Shown piece after piece: positions 1 through 8,479 of a stretch of DNA of 64,000 nt. Every line of letters begins with the position of its first letter. Positions within the stretch are counted from its first letter, which is position 1. The translations under genes were made by a program, and so were the position numbers. This DNA comes from Paenibacillus bouchesdurhonensis (GTDB lineage Bacteria > Bacillota > Bacilli > Paenibacillales > Paenibacillaceae), in assembly GCF_900155685.1 (NCBI RefSeq), contig NZ_LT732547.1, positions 145,648 through 209,647 of the forward strand. The letters are read 5' to 3'. Under the pieces are notes generated by a model. That model saw only the letters and a list, made by a program, of their open reading frames with translations, was not told where the DNA came from and made no database searches.

Positions 1-74
1 CAGGGAGTTGATACAATTGACTTCTGATATACTAGAGTCAGTGACCTGGCAAAATGGTGATGAGGAGGATGAAC

Positions 75-554
75 GTGGGTAAGAAGAATGATGGCAAGGT
101 GTTGGCACAGAACAAGAAGGCTTCCCATGATTACTTCATCGAGGACACCTTTGAGGCAGGCATCGTGCTGACTGGAACAGAGATCAAGTCGATCCGAGGT
201 GGAAGAGCGAATATTAGCGATGCATTTGCGACAATTCGCAACGGGGAAATCTTCATTCACAATATGCATGTCAGCCCGTTCGAGCAAGGGAATCGGAATA
301 ATCCGTCCGATCCGACACGTGCTCGCAAGCTGCTGCTGCATAAGGCGCAAATCAGCAAGCTGCTTGGCTTGTCCAAGCAGGCAGGATACTCGATCGTGCC
401 GCTGAAGATTTATATCCGCAACGGCTATGCCAAGCTGCTGATTGGCCTTGGTAAAGGGAAGAAGCAGTATGACAAACGGGAAGCCGCAGCCAAGCGGGAT
501 GCTCAGCGTGACATCCAGCGCGTGCTTCGCGAGAAGCAGAAGGTTGCGCGGTAA
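75..554 (+). CDS. smpB: SsrA-binding protein SmpB
   Basis: SmpB binds the tRNA-like domain of tmRNA and delivers it to stalled ribosomes for trans-translation in the cytoplasm. The protein begins [19 protein letters not shown], has the conserved core ending in G-T-E-I-K-S, the I-H-N-M-H segment, and a basic C-terminal tail (KGKKQYDKR...RDIQR) that enters the mRNA channel; about 160 residues is the normal length. I chose GTG at 75 because AGGAGG (63-68) lies 6 nt upstream and SmpB proteins normally start M-G-K-K; ATG codons at 54 and 69 are in frame but badly spaced from the SD. Its RNA partner ssrA lies 1.5 kb downstream. Very confident. Confidence 0.97.
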   Translation: MGKKNDGKVLAQNKKASHDYFIEDTFEAGIVLTGTEIKSIRGGRANISDAFATIRNGEIFIHNMHVSPFEQGNRNNPSDPTRARKLLLHKAQISKLLGLSKQAGYSIVPLKIYIRNGYAKLLIGLGKGKKQYDKREAAAKRDAQRDIQRVLREKQKVAR

Positions 555-596
555 TCATACTCTACTAACATAGAAGCAAAGCTTCGGAACATAAGC

Positions 597-646
597 AAAA
601 CCTCGGATCACAGCGGCATGATGCTTGCTGAAATCCGAGGTTTTTT
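597..646. terminator. Rho-independent terminator between smpB and DUF2167 gene
   Basis: AAAACCTCGGAT pairs with ATCCGAGGTTTT around a loop of about 23 nt and is followed by a T run. It sits between convergent genes and has T-rich flanks in both directions, so it may serve both. Confidence 0.85.
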
Positions 647-654
647 GATGCCTC

Positions 655-1698
655 CTAGAGAGAGGTTGGCGGTTTTTTATTTTCATCTTCAAGTTCGAAC
701 TTTGATTTGAATCTGGAGTCTTCGTCAGCTTCTTGCTGTGGATCGCTTGGATGGGAGTTGTGGGAGATTTGATCTACTCCGTCCTCTAGGTCAGTCTCTA
801 GGTCGGGATCTTCCTGTTGCTTGTTCTTGCCTTTCCCGCGGAGCTTATTGAACAGCCACACGAGCGGGAGCAATAACACGAACCAGAACTTTTTGATCAG
901 TACGGCAAGCAAGCCGAACAGTCCCGCTTTTTTGGCAACCGCCAGCCCTGCCCCTCCCAGGATGAGTCCTGTTAATCCCATTGAGGACTTTTTATCGACC
1001 GCAGGATCAAAATCCTCATAGGTTTTCCCTGGGTTAATCACAAGGTTCGGCAGGATGTCGCGCTCCATTTTCGCACGGTCTGCGGCCAGGTTCTCAGGGT
1101 CTGAGGCTAGAATGACGGATAGGTAGCCAGTACGCGTCAATATGCGGACATGATAATTAATGATCTTTTCCCCTTTGTAATTATGAAGGAGTAAAGACCA
1201 CGTGAGGCTCCGCAAGGATTCGTTATAAGTCGGCTCGATGTCCCATCCTTCCACATAAAGACGGTTGTGCTCTGCAATTTCTTTGTTGACTTCCTCTGTG
1301 CCTTTTTTGAAGCTATCCAGAAGCTTGTCGGCATCGATCTCGGTCTTCTCGTCATCCGAGATATGACCGGAGTCTACGTATTCGAAGTAAGTTACCCAGT
1401 AAGCATCTTCGTCTATAGGAAAAACAGCCCCGATCTCTAGATCAGAAGGGACTTGTCCATATTGTCTGATATAGGCTTTAACATCGGCCCCATTCAGAAA
1501 CACGTAATCTTCATTAATATTGACCTGCGCGATGTCCCCCACGGGTAACGGCTGGTCCGAGCCCTGAATCCAGTTCAGGTTGGTTTCATTGACGGCTTCA
1601 GCACTGGCGGATAAAGGCGCGGCCAAGGTACTGATGACTAGAATCCAGGCCATCATAAAATGTGTTGCATGACTTTTGAAAAAACAGCTAATTTTCAT
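655..1698 (-). CDS. DUF2167 family membrane-anchored protein
   Basis: An uncharacterised membrane protein matching DUF2167 by its pattern (NWIQGS...G, then the LNGADV and VFPIDEDAYWVTYFEY segments). After a signal-like N-terminus ending ASA, the soluble domain spans roughly residues 35-235; hydrophobic segments around residues 245-290 include a run of aliphatic and aromatic residues before an RGKGKNKQQ basic stop-transfer, and the tail is acidic and disordered. The start is ATG at 1698, with GGAGG 5-6 nt upstream; the longer in-frame start at 1725 lacks an SD. It stands alone, convergent with smpB. The molecular function of the family is unknown. Confident in family, none in function. Confidence 0.8.
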   Translation of the reverse strand: MKISCFFKSHATHFMMAWILVISTLAAPLSASAEAVNETNLNWIQGSDQPLPVGDIAQVNINEDYVFLNGADVKAYIRQYGQVPSDLEIGAVFPIDEDAYWVTYFEYVDSGHISDDEKTEIDADKLLDSFKKGTEEVNKEIAEHNRLYVEGWDIEPTYNESLRSLTWSLLLHNYKGEKIINYHVRILTRTGYLSVILASDPENLAADRAKMERDILPNLVINPGKTYEDFDPAVDKKSSMGLTGLILGGAGLAVAKKAGLFGLLAVLIKKFWFVLLLPLVWLFNKLRGKGKNKQQEDPDLETDLEDGVDQISHNSHPSDPQQEADEDSRFKSKFELEDENKKPPTSL

Positions 1699-1859
1699 AA
1701 CATCCTCCAATATTAGTTTGTCCAACCACTTATATCGGAGAATGGTGTTATATTTTGTAGATTAATGTTTAATATTACCTTGTAAGCTGGTATTAGCGGC
1801 TTGAAAACTTGCATTTCGATGTTGAGGTTGCTACAATTATGGTCTAGCTGCCATTAAAT

Positions 1860-1945
1860 CACCAGACATGAAACATGGTGAAAGTGGTATAATGATTGTA
1901 GTCAAGTTGAAGCGATATTCGCTGAATTGGCTATACTAAGTGCAA
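1860..1945 (+). promoter_or_regulatory. Candidate ssrA promoter region
   Basis: The gap 1699-2040 holds no gene. TATAAT at 1888-1893 and TATACT at 1932-1937 are the best -10 candidates for ssrA; neither has a convincing -35 at 17 bp. Either would give a 5' leader of about 100-145 nt to be removed in tmRNA maturation. The stretch between them and 2041 holds GC-rich inverted repeats that could be leader structure. Confidence 0.35.
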
Positions 1946-2040
1946 ACAGCACTTATGCGCGGAATGATCGGCCTCGATAGCCGACCCATTCGAATCACCG
2001 TTTAGGCGGGCGGTATATTGTAGACCGCTTATCTTATTAC

Positions 2041-2441
2041 GGGGGCGTTTTTGGATTCGACGGGGGTAGATCGAGCATAGGTAGCGGGTAGTGGGGACGC
2101 GTCCGCTTTATCAACGCTAAAGCCAATTAAACGGCAAACAACAAACAAACTACGCTCTCGCAGCTTAATAACCTGCAGACGTGCTCTCGCTCTGTATCGC
2201 CCATGTACCGGGATGAGGGCCCAACTTTAGTGGGATACGCTGTCTAGTCTCCGCCTGCGGCTAGCTGAAGAAGACAACCAGGCTGACCTGAAGGGAATCC
2301 GGTGACAGGGAGTTCGAGTATCGCTTACGATGCTAGCCATTGCTTTGCAATGACTTTCAGGTGACATCAAAACTGTCACTACACCCGTAGAAGCTTATGT
2401 GGCGTTGCCTTCGGACAGGGGTTCGACTCCCCTCGCCTCCA
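2041..2441 (+). ncRNA. ssrA: Transfer-messenger RNA (tmRNA)
   Basis: tmRNA rescues stalled ribosomes and tags the unfinished protein for proteolysis. The 5' end GGGGGCG pairs with CGCCTCC at the 3' end (one G-U), completing a tRNA-like acceptor stem with discriminator A at 2441; CCA is not encoded. The T-arm GGTTCGACTCC is clear. The mRNA-like part encodes G-K-Q-Q-T-N-Y-A-L-A-A from 2133, followed by two consecutive TAA codons (2166-2171); ALAA is the classical degradation signal. The resume codon is GGC or the codon before it. Length of about 400 nt is slightly long for Firmicutes. Its 3' end is duplicated at 5.4-5.6 kb. Confidence 0.95.
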
Positions 2442-2456
2442 TAGTACCATCAGAAA
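2397..2456 (+). repeat. Left direct repeat of ssrA-inserted island (att-like)
   Basis: This 60-bp tmRNA 3' end recurs at 5525-5584 with about five substitutions. The repeat extends past the tmRNA end (shared TAGTACCATCA), as expected of attachment-site duplications made when an integrative element enters the tmRNA 3' end. The left copy completes the functional gene. Confidence 0.75.
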
Positions 2457-2482
2457 AGCGACCTCGTGAGGTCGCTTTTTTG
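2454..2482 (+). terminator. Terminator following ssrA
   Basis: AAGCGACCT pairs with AGGTCGCTT around a 4-nt loop, followed by a T run at 2476-2481. Confidence 0.85.
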
Positions 2483-2628
2483 TGTTTTCGTATGCGTTGC
2501 GGTTGGTAAAACCGCTTGGATGCTGGAATTGTGGTGATGCTAACGATGAATAAGAAATATTTCTGATAGTGTAGGTGGTGGTGCCGCTTCGAGTAAGTGT
2601 ACAAAATATCTAAGAATACTGCTATTAC

Positions 2629-3495
2629 TTAATTACTTTGATCCGCATGATTAACGTGTCCGTCTAACTTTAACTGTGGTATGGCGAGTTTCCTTTCGAT
2701 TCGTACAAAGGTTTTTGTCATTTCAGTTAATACAATAGCTTCTTCTTGATTTATTGTTGGGGTTTGAAGGTTCCCATGCCCCGCAAGTGGTTCAGTATTC
2801 CTCCGTCGAAATATCTCGTGAATGTAATCGAGTATTGGATTTGGTAATTTGGAATCATGTCTGTACCTCTCAAAAAAGTTGCCTAAACTCTTATTTTGAA
2901 TAGTTTGCAAATTAACAATGTCTTTAGCTAATGTCTCAAAAATTGAAGCACTTGAGTGTAGAACTGCTGAGTAATCCTTATCGAACAGAGAGCGTTCCAT
3001 TCGATTTATAAGTAACCTTATATTTGGATGCTCGTTCGAAAAAGGACTTTCTTCAATATCTTCGATGGATGAAATTTGTACATGAGCATGCCCTTCATAT
3101 CCAATCTTTTCAATAAGAAATGAACAACCATCATCGCATAAAATTTTCATTACCAAATCTGCATCGATCAGATTATTTTCAATGTAATCAGCGAGTGTTT
3201 CAATAAGTTGAATTGTGTCAGGGCGACGCATAATAAGCTCAATTTCACCTATATGCCAAGCATACTCTACTTCATTGTATTGACCCAAGTAATCAGCTTC
3301 TAAAACATACAACGGTAAATTTAGAACATTTCTCGCTATATTAATAAACCTGTTTTGCCGCAATATTTCTATATCAGAATTGTCGCTTGTTGATATTCTG
3401 CGAATTAAACGTGTTAGTTGCAAACGAGCATTATCGGAGATAACTTCATATTGAAGTTTTTCTCTATCTGCTTTTTCCAAACCTAAAAAAGTCAT
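2629..3495 (-). CDS. Abi_C/HEPN-like protein, putative defence gene
   Basis: I recognise this only loosely. The C-terminal third (from about residue 165) carries a pattern like the abortive-infection C-terminal domain: a helix of the type LFDKDYSAVLHSSASIFETL followed by RRRN...AGHGN, reminiscent of the RN...HG signature of Abi_C/HEPN-type proteins. The N-terminal part is helical and unfamiliar. The start at 3495 has GGAGAG about 10 nt upstream. It is the last of a minus-strand set lying 4 nt downstream of the DUF7669 piece, so probably co-transcribed. The AT-rich composition and location inside the ssrA island suggest horizontal transfer and a role in phage defence, which is inference. No signal peptide or membrane segment. 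Confidence 0.5.
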   Translation of the reverse strand: MTFLGLEKADREKLQYEVISDNARLQLTRLIRRISTSDNSDIEILRQNRFINIARNVLNLPLYVLEADYLGQYNEVEYAWHIGEIELIMRRPDTIQLIETLADYIENNLIDADLVMKILCDDGCSFLIEKIGYEGHAHVQISSIEDIEESPFSNEHPNIRLLINRMERSLFDKDYSAVLHSSASIFETLAKDIVNLQTIQNKSLGNFFERYRHDSKLPNPILDYIHEIFRRRNTEPLAGHGNLQTPTINQEEAIVLTEMTKTFVRIERKLAIPQLKLDGHVNHADQSN

Positions 3496-3499
3496 GTTT

Positions 3500-3937
3500 C
3501 TAGCTCTCCTTCCCTATCTGCTTTCCTTCCCAATCCCATTCTCCATCCAGAGACTTATTATACAATCTGTAAACACCTTTTCCTGTTCGATAATATAAGT
3601 CTTTCTGTCCAGAAGGATAATGTCTTCGGGAGGTATGGTTCACACAATCACAATAGACTTGGCAATCAACAGTAGAACGGTTTATATCAGGATACTGTTT
3701 TACCAACTCGTTATATACATCGGAAAGTCGGAATTCTTTAGATAGATCATTGTTAGTAATCGTTTGGACTGCCTCATGAACTGCATCTTTGATTTTGATC
3801 GGCTGGTTCCATCTTGGGGAATTAATGTTAGTTCTGACCTTTGATGAAGAAGCTACACCTAAATCCTCGTAGCTACCAATTTTCTCCGTGCTGGTGATGT
3901 ATTCTCCTTGTTCAGATTTTATAGACTTTATATTCAA
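3500..3937 (-). CDS. DUF7669-like domain, probably 3' part of a split nuclease gene
   Basis: The open frame starts at a TTG and overlaps the upstream nuclease frame by 26 nt. Residues around 45-130 match the DUF7669 pattern: IKDAVHEAV, LSDVYNELVKQYPDINRSTV, a C/H-containing middle, then DLYYRTGKGVYRLY, a winged-helix-like module often fused to restriction-type nucleases. The first residues (KSEQGEYITSTEKIG) read as the direct continuation of the nuclease (CIEYKVYK...), and removing one A from the AAAA run (plus-strand TTTT 3917-3920) joins the two frames. I therefore read it as the C-terminal half of one protein, broken by a frameshift or a base overcall; an independent TTG-started protein is the alternative, but no good SD is seen. 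Confidence 0.6.
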   Translation of the reverse strand: MNIKSIKSEQGEYITSTEKIGSYEDLGVASSSKVRTNINSPRWNQPIKIKDAVHEAVQTITNNDLSKEFRLSDVYNELVKQYPDINRSTVDCQVYCDCVNHTSRRHYPSGQKDLYYRTGKGVYRLYNKSLDGEWDWEGKQIGKES

Positions 3938-4514
3938 TACAAAAAATCTTCATTTGATACTTGGTGCGTAGATGGGATGTAACTTGCCTGATGATAGGAG
4001 TAACCTCTTCAGCTATAATAAAGATTTTCTGATTTCGATTAAATTCAATCTGTATATCGTCTTCGCCATCTGGATGAAAAACATCTTTGAAAGCTTGTAA
4101 TAAATCACAATTTTCAAAACTGCTTCGAGATTTGAAATATTCACAGGAAATATTGTTTAGTTCATCATATGTTAAGCTCGATGCCCATGCCGCGTATTCT
4201 AAAGCTTGTGCAACAACCTCACGAGGTGTTTTTCCCTTTTTAAGTTCAACAATTACTAGATCTCCTGATGAATCAATGCCGATTAGATCAGGATACTTTC
4301 CAGTATCTCCGATTGATGCTCTTACTTGCCGACCTACCCATATTAACGTGTCGCCATCATCTTCTTCAAAGAGGACATTTGGACTGTTCTCTAACCAGTA
4401 TTCAAAATCTCTTTCATAATCGATATTGCCAACGATAACTCTCTTCAAAATGCCGGATGTTAGATTATCGGATTTTACCGCAAGTTTATATAATCCCATT
4501 AGTTTATTTTCCAT
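3912..4514 (-). CDS. PD-(D/E)xK nuclease (NucS-like), 5' part of split gene
   Basis: A nuclease of the NucS/COG1637-like type: the catalytic region shows KYPDLIGID (Asp) followed by LVIVELKKGKTPREVVAQAL (E-x-K plus the glutamine helix), so metal-dependent DNA cleavage is likely. I start at ATG 4514 (MENKLMGLYKL), where recognisable sequence begins; the frame stays open upstream to 4667 but that segment looks non-coding, and no start has a strong SD. The protein ends at CIEYKVYKI-stop, exactly where homologous proteins would continue into a linker and C-terminal domain, which is found in the next frame. AT-rich, inside the ssrA island. Probably a defence or restriction-like nuclease; substrate unknown. 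Confidence 0.65.
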   Translation of the reverse strand: MENKLMGLYKLAVKSDNLTSGILKRVIVGNIDYERDFEYWLENSPNVLFEEDDGDTLIWVGRQVRASIGDTGKYPDLIGIDSSGDLVIVELKKGKTPREVVAQALEYAAWASSLTYDELNNISCEYFKSRSSFENCDLLQAFKDVFHPDGEDDIQIEFNRNQKIFIIAEEVTPIIRQVTSHLRTKYQMKIFCIEYKVYKI

Positions 4515-4896
4515 CTTTACTTTGATTAATTCTTCATAGATGTGTGCTACCAACATAATGGTACGACAATTTGGGTCATTGTACCTGCTTTTTCTTCTAC
4601 ATATTGAATAAATCTGAATTATGTAACGTCGATTGGAAGTGAATCTTTCAAAATTATTTAATTCCATCGCTGTGCCGCGTTAATCTTGATTCAGCCTAAG
4701 TTCAGATATTTTAATTACTTTAACAATCCCTAACAAACTCAGCCAACTGATCCCATTAAGCAAAAACATGCTTATAGGGCTTGATATTTCGAGATAATGG
4801 AGACATGATCATTGCGAAAATATAGTTTTTGTGACAGAGTAAAGTTGTGTACATTGGTGAGGTTATTTATATTTTGCTCAAAAGGAGCAATTATGC

Positions 4897-5343
4897 ATGG
4901 ATTATTATTGGGGATTTTCTTGGAAAGGTTTTTTGGTTGTCTTATTACCTATGATACCTAACATACTTTATTTTGCTATTCCAAATTCAATATCAACAGG
5001 AGGGTCTGCAGAAAATCATAAAGTGTTAGATTTAATTGAGCATGGAAGCCAATTTATGTATATGGCTCTTCTTGTGATTGTTATATCAAAACAAACGATA
5101 CCATTCAAAAGCAATTACATAATTAGTATGGCAATATTTTTGATTGCTTATTATGTGCTATGGATTCTATTATTTGCTGGACATAAAAATATACTTGTAT
5201 TTTTATGTATGGCAGTTTTTCCGGTTATTTACTTCATATTAGCGGAAATGTGGCTCTATAATTATTTTGCCATAGTACCAACCGTTATTTTTGGTATAGT
5301 TCATACTATAATTACATATAAAGATTTTATATCTACAAGATAG
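4897..5343 (+). CDS. Small polytopic membrane protein of unknown function
   Basis: 148 residues with about four hydrophobic helices: FLVVLLPMIPNILYFAI, FMYMALLVIVI, IISMAIFLIAYYVLWILLFA and FLCMAVFPVIYFILAEMW, then a final hydrophobic stretch. The start has AAAGGAG about 14 nt upstream; an out-of-frame ATG at 4893 is just upstream. I do not recognise a characterised family. It lies alone at the right side of the ssrA island, on the opposite strand to the nuclease set, and is strongly AT-rich like the rest of the island. An immunity, transport or purely accessory role cannot be told apart. Confidence 0.65.
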   Translation: MDYYWGFSWKGFLVVLLPMIPNILYFAIPNSISTGGSAENHKVLDLIEHGSQFMYMALLVIVISKQTIPFKSNYIISMAIFLIAYYVLWILLFAGHKNILVFLCMAVFPVIYFILAEMWLYNYFAIVPTVIFGIVHTIITYKDFISTR

Positions 5344-5412
5344 CTATATACTGTTTTTTGGATGCCTTCTATATAAAAGATTTAAAATGGAGTCGTAGCT
5401 TGTACTGGATGA

Positions 5413-5580
5413 CTAAGGAAGAAGCCGGTTACAGGGTGTTTAAGTATCGCTTTCAATGCTAGACATAAAGCACTGACTTTTGGGTGACATCAAAACTGTC
5501 ACTACACCCATGCGAAGCTCGTTTATGTGGCGTTGCCTTCGGCCAGGGGATCGACTCCCTTCGCTTCCATAGTACCATCA
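5413..5580 (+). pseudogene. Decayed duplicate of the tmRNA 3' half
   Basis: This stretch follows the last ~150 nt of ssrA: CCGGTtACAGGG..., AAGTATCGCTTtC, then a block identical over GACATCAAAACTGTCACTAC, then the tail from GTGGCGTTGCCTTCGG to the CTTCCA end. The 5' part is diverged and the T-loop/acceptor region has several substitutions (TTCGCTTCC no longer pairs as well). There is no 5' half, so no functional tmRNA. It is the displaced original 3' end, left by insertion of the 2.4-5.5 kb island. Confidence 0.8.
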
Positions 5581-5584
5581 AAAA
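5525..5584 (+). repeat. Right direct repeat of ssrA-inserted island (att-like)
   Basis: Partner of 2397-2456, offset 3,128 bp, with about five mismatches in 60. It marks the far boundary of the island. Confidence 0.75.
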
Positions 5585-5609
5585 AACACCGTTGAAGGTG
5601 GTTTTTTTG
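5583..5609 (+). terminator. Terminator-like hairpin after tmRNA remnant
   Basis: AACACC and GGTGGT pair around GTTGAA, then seven T. It corresponds in position to the terminator after intact ssrA. Confidence 0.6.
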
Positions 5610-5733
5610 CTTTTTCTATACTTTTATCATTTGCCTTCCAAATCAACCCCATGATGTCTTATCTTGGACTTTGCTTAGCACTAGAATCTAACTTATAATA
5701 ATAGGCTAATCTATACTGTGTTAGGAGGAGACA

Positions 5734-6987
5734 ATGGAATTTATTAAAAACCTACTAGACGGATACGGCATGAGCGAACAAACCATTGGATATCTTTCGA
5801 ATATGATCATGGTCATTTTTATAGCTGTGATCTGTATACTGGCTAATTTCATAGCCAAAAAAATCGTGTTGAAGACGATTATTCATATCGTCCATAACAA
5901 TAGGTATACATGGGATAATATTATTTTGGAGAAAAAAGTGTTTCATAAGCTGTCGCATCTCGTGCCGGCTATCATCATTTATTATTCTGCGTCCATCTTT
6001 CCGCTTTATCAAGCTTGGATTGAAAAGGCTGCACTAACGTACATGATTATTGTAGCCATCGCGGTACTTAATGCACTGCTCAATGCTTTTGATGCGATTT
6101 ATCGTTCGTTTGAAATCTCTAAGATCAGACCGATTAAGGGATACATTCAGGTGGTGAAAATCGTTCTATTCATCATTGGCGGCATTGTGGTGATCTCGAA
6201 TCTCATCGGTCAGAATCCCTTGATTATTCTCAGTGGGCTTGGTGCTCTATCGGCTGTTCTGATGCTAATCTTCAAGGATTCCATATTAGGCCTGGTGGCA
6301 GGTGTTCAATTATCATCGAATGATATGGTGCGTGTCGGTGACTGGATTGAAATGCCTAAATATAATGCGGATGGCGATGTGATCGACATTACGTTAAACA
6401 CGGTAAAGGTTAGGAATTTTGATAAGACGATCACAATGATTCCGAGCTATGCGCTCATTTCGGACTCTTTCAAGAATTGGAGAGGCATGCAAGTATCCGG
6501 TGGCCGAAGGATTAAGCGATGCTTCTATGTCGATACGAGCAGCATAAGCTTTTGTACCGAGGAAATGATTGAGGAATTCAAGAAGATTCACTTCCTTGCC
6601 GAATATGTCACGACAAGATTAGATGAAATTAACGCATACAATCTGGAACACCGGATTAATACGGAAAGCAAAGTGAACGGCAGACAGCTTACGAATGTGG
6701 GCGTATTCAGAGAATACATCCATCAATATCTGCGGAATCATCCGAAAATTCACCAGGAGATGACGCTGATTGTCAGACAGTTAGCACCGGGGGATAACGG
6801 ACTGCCATTGGAAATTTACGCTTTCAGCAATGATACCAACTGGGGAGTGTATGAATCGATTCAGGCGGATATCTTTGACCACATTTTTGCGGTTGCGCCG
6901 ACATTTGGGCTTCGCGCCTTCCAAAATCCAACGGGCCACGATATCGCCCAACTCAAAGAGAGCACGCAATTTTCGCGGGGGTATTGA
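5734..6987 (+). CDS. MscS-family mechanosensitive channel (YbdG-like)
   Basis: A membrane channel of the MscS superfamily, expected to open on membrane tension and release solutes during hypo-osmotic shock. Several N-terminal helices (about residues 20-150) precede the pore-lining helix with the Gly/Ala pattern SGLGALSAVLMLIFKDSILGLVAG (about 165-190), the beta-domain start VRVGDWIEMP, and a large cytoplasmic part containing IPSYALISDSFKNWRGM. The long C-terminal domain with the RRIKRCFYVDTSSI stretch is typical of the YbdG subgroup rather than MscS itself. The start has AGGAGGAGACA directly upstream. It is monocistronic, just outside the island. Confidence 0.88.
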   Translation: MEFIKNLLDGYGMSEQTIGYLSNMIMVIFIAVICILANFIAKKIVLKTIIHIVHNNRYTWDNIILEKKVFHKLSHLVPAIIIYYSASIFPLYQAWIEKAALTYMIIVAIAVLNALLNAFDAIYRSFEISKIRPIKGYIQVVKIVLFIIGGIVVISNLIGQNPLIILSGLGALSAVLMLIFKDSILGLVAGVQLSSNDMVRVGDWIEMPKYNADGDVIDITLNTVKVRNFDKTITMIPSYALISDSFKNWRGMQVSGGRRIKRCFYVDTSSISFCTEEMIEEFKKIHFLAEYVTTRLDEINAYNLEHRINTESKVNGRQLTNVGVFREYIHQYLRNHPKIHQEMTLIVRQLAPGDNGLPLEIYAFSNDTNWGVYESIQADIFDHIFAVAPTFGLRAFQNPTGHDIAQLKESTQFSRGY

Positions 6988-7187
6988 GATCGAATCGGAG
7001 GTAAGTTGAAGCGGTTTGCAAGGTGAAGGCATAACTAAAATAAATCTGGTATCAGCGATTAGACGATTAGCGGGGCATGAGTTCGGTACTTTACCGGATT
7101 CATGTCTTTTTGGTTTGGTGAGAATGATATATCTTGCTATGCGTTTTTGATTTTAAATAAGCTGTATTTTTCAGCCACTGGCACCTC

Positions 7188-7208
7188 GTTATAGCTTTTA
7201 GCTATAAC
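7188..7208 (+). promoter_or_regulatory. Perfect inverted repeat upstream of MetE-like gene
   Basis: GTTATAGCT and AGCTATAAC form a perfect 9-bp inverted repeat around TTT, with a further partial half-site (TAGTTATGAC) immediately downstream. It lies about 90 bp before the start of the MetE-like gene in the 6988-7298 gap and looks like a regulator binding site rather than a terminator. I see no S-box or T-box in the leader. Confidence 0.55.
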
Positions 7209-7298
7209 TAGTTATGACTTTTGGGTGTTACGTTATAATACCTCTTCCATGCTACAATCTAAAGCATTACGACATGAGAGATCGGGGAGGTTTTTTGA

Positions 7299-8459
7299 AT
7301 GAGCAGTAAGTTCCAAATAGTGGGTAGTCTGTTGCGGCCGTCCGAGCTATTGAAATATAAAACACAAATAGAACATCGTGACGACATCAGCTATCCGTTT
7401 TATCAAGATTTTGAGGGCTATGAGCAGTGTGAAACTGAGGCAATTCAGGCTGTAGTTGAAAAACAAGTGGATCAGGACTTGTCAATTATTACGGATGGTG
7501 AATATTCCAAATCGATGTGGCATCTAGATTTTGTTTGGGGATTTAAAGGTGTCAATCGCTATATTGCGGATCATGGATACTTTTTCCGTGACATGGATGG
7601 AAGTTCGAAATATGAGACACGAAAAGATATTGGTTTGCGAATTACAGGTGAATTGAGCGGAAAGAACCATCATTTCATTGGAATATTCAAAGAATTGCAA
7701 GCTCTTGCTGGCGACCGTGAAACGAAGCTATGCGTGCCTTCCCCATCCCATATTTTTGGAGAGTTGTCATGGTCGGATAACATTGGCGGCCAAGATGCGG
7801 TTTATAAAGATAGACATGAGCTTAAAAATGGCCTCGTTAAGGCATATAAGGAATTTGTTGAGGAGTTCGCTGCCGCTGGAGGGAAAATCCTGCAATTTGA
7901 CGATTGCTTATGGGAACTGTTTGCGGATGACAACCCGAATTCTCCATATACCGGTGAAAATATCAATCAAGAGGAAGTACAAGCTCTTGCTACTGAATTT
8001 ATTGACATTAACAATACATTGATTGATTTTGGTCATAGCTTAGGTTTGAAAATGTGGACGCACAACTGTCGTGGCAACTATGATTCCCGTAATATGGGTG
8101 GCGGCTCCTATGTGAAAATTGCTAACCTGTTCTTGAAACAGCTTAAATATGACCGTTTCTTCCTGGAATGGGATGATGAACGTGCGGGTTCGCTTGAGGC
8201 GCTTGCCGTGTTCAAGGATAAGCCGGAAACAGAAATTGTACTTGGCTTGCTGTCATCTAAAACGAATACACTTGATGATGAAGAGCGTGTAATCAGAATG
8301 CTTGATGAAGCATCGAGTATTATTGACAAGAATAGATTGTTGCTATCTCATCAATGTGGATTTGCTTCTTGTGATGGTGGCAATGAATTAACTGAGGCGG
8401 AGCAGTGGGCAAAAATTAATCAAGGACAAAGAATTGCCGAGCAATATTGGAACCAATAA
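7299..8459 (+). CDS. MetE C-terminal-like methyltransferase (YxjG/YxjH type)
   Basis: A single-barrel relative of cobalamin-independent methionine synthase, of the Bacillus YxjG/YxjH type; members transfer a methyl group to a homocysteine-like thiol. Visible signatures: GSLLRP near the N-terminus, ITDGEYSKSMWHLDF, the LQFDDCLWELF segment, the Zn-ligand-like WTHNCRGN (His/Cys), FLEWDDERAGS and the C-terminal HQCGFAS that supplies the last Cys ligand. Length of 386 fits single-domain members. GGGGAGG precedes the ATG. A perfect inverted repeat lies in its leader and a strong terminator follows, so it is a monocistron with its own control. The precise substrate is not visible. Confidence 0.85.
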   Translation: MSSKFQIVGSLLRPSELLKYKTQIEHRDDISYPFYQDFEGYEQCETEAIQAVVEKQVDQDLSIITDGEYSKSMWHLDFVWGFKGVNRYIADHGYFFRDMDGSSKYETRKDIGLRITGELSGKNHHFIGIFKELQALAGDRETKLCVPSPSHIFGELSWSDNIGGQDAVYKDRHELKNGLVKAYKEFVEEFAAAGGKILQFDDCLWELFADDNPNSPYTGENINQEEVQALATEFIDINNTLIDFGHSLGLKMWTHNCRGNYDSRNMGGGSYVKIANLFLKQLKYDRFFLEWDDERAGSLEALAVFKDKPETEIVLGLLSSKTNTLDDEERVIRMLDEASSIIDKNRLLLSHQCGFASCDGGNELTEAEQWAKINQGQRIAEQYWNQ

Positions 8460-8479
8460 GGATTAGCTTCCTTACTGAA

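Noticed and set aside
2395..2604. 69-codon minus-strand ORF across the tmRNA 3' end
   Set aside because: It is antisense to ssrA and its terminator and has no SD; the sequence is explained by tmRNA.
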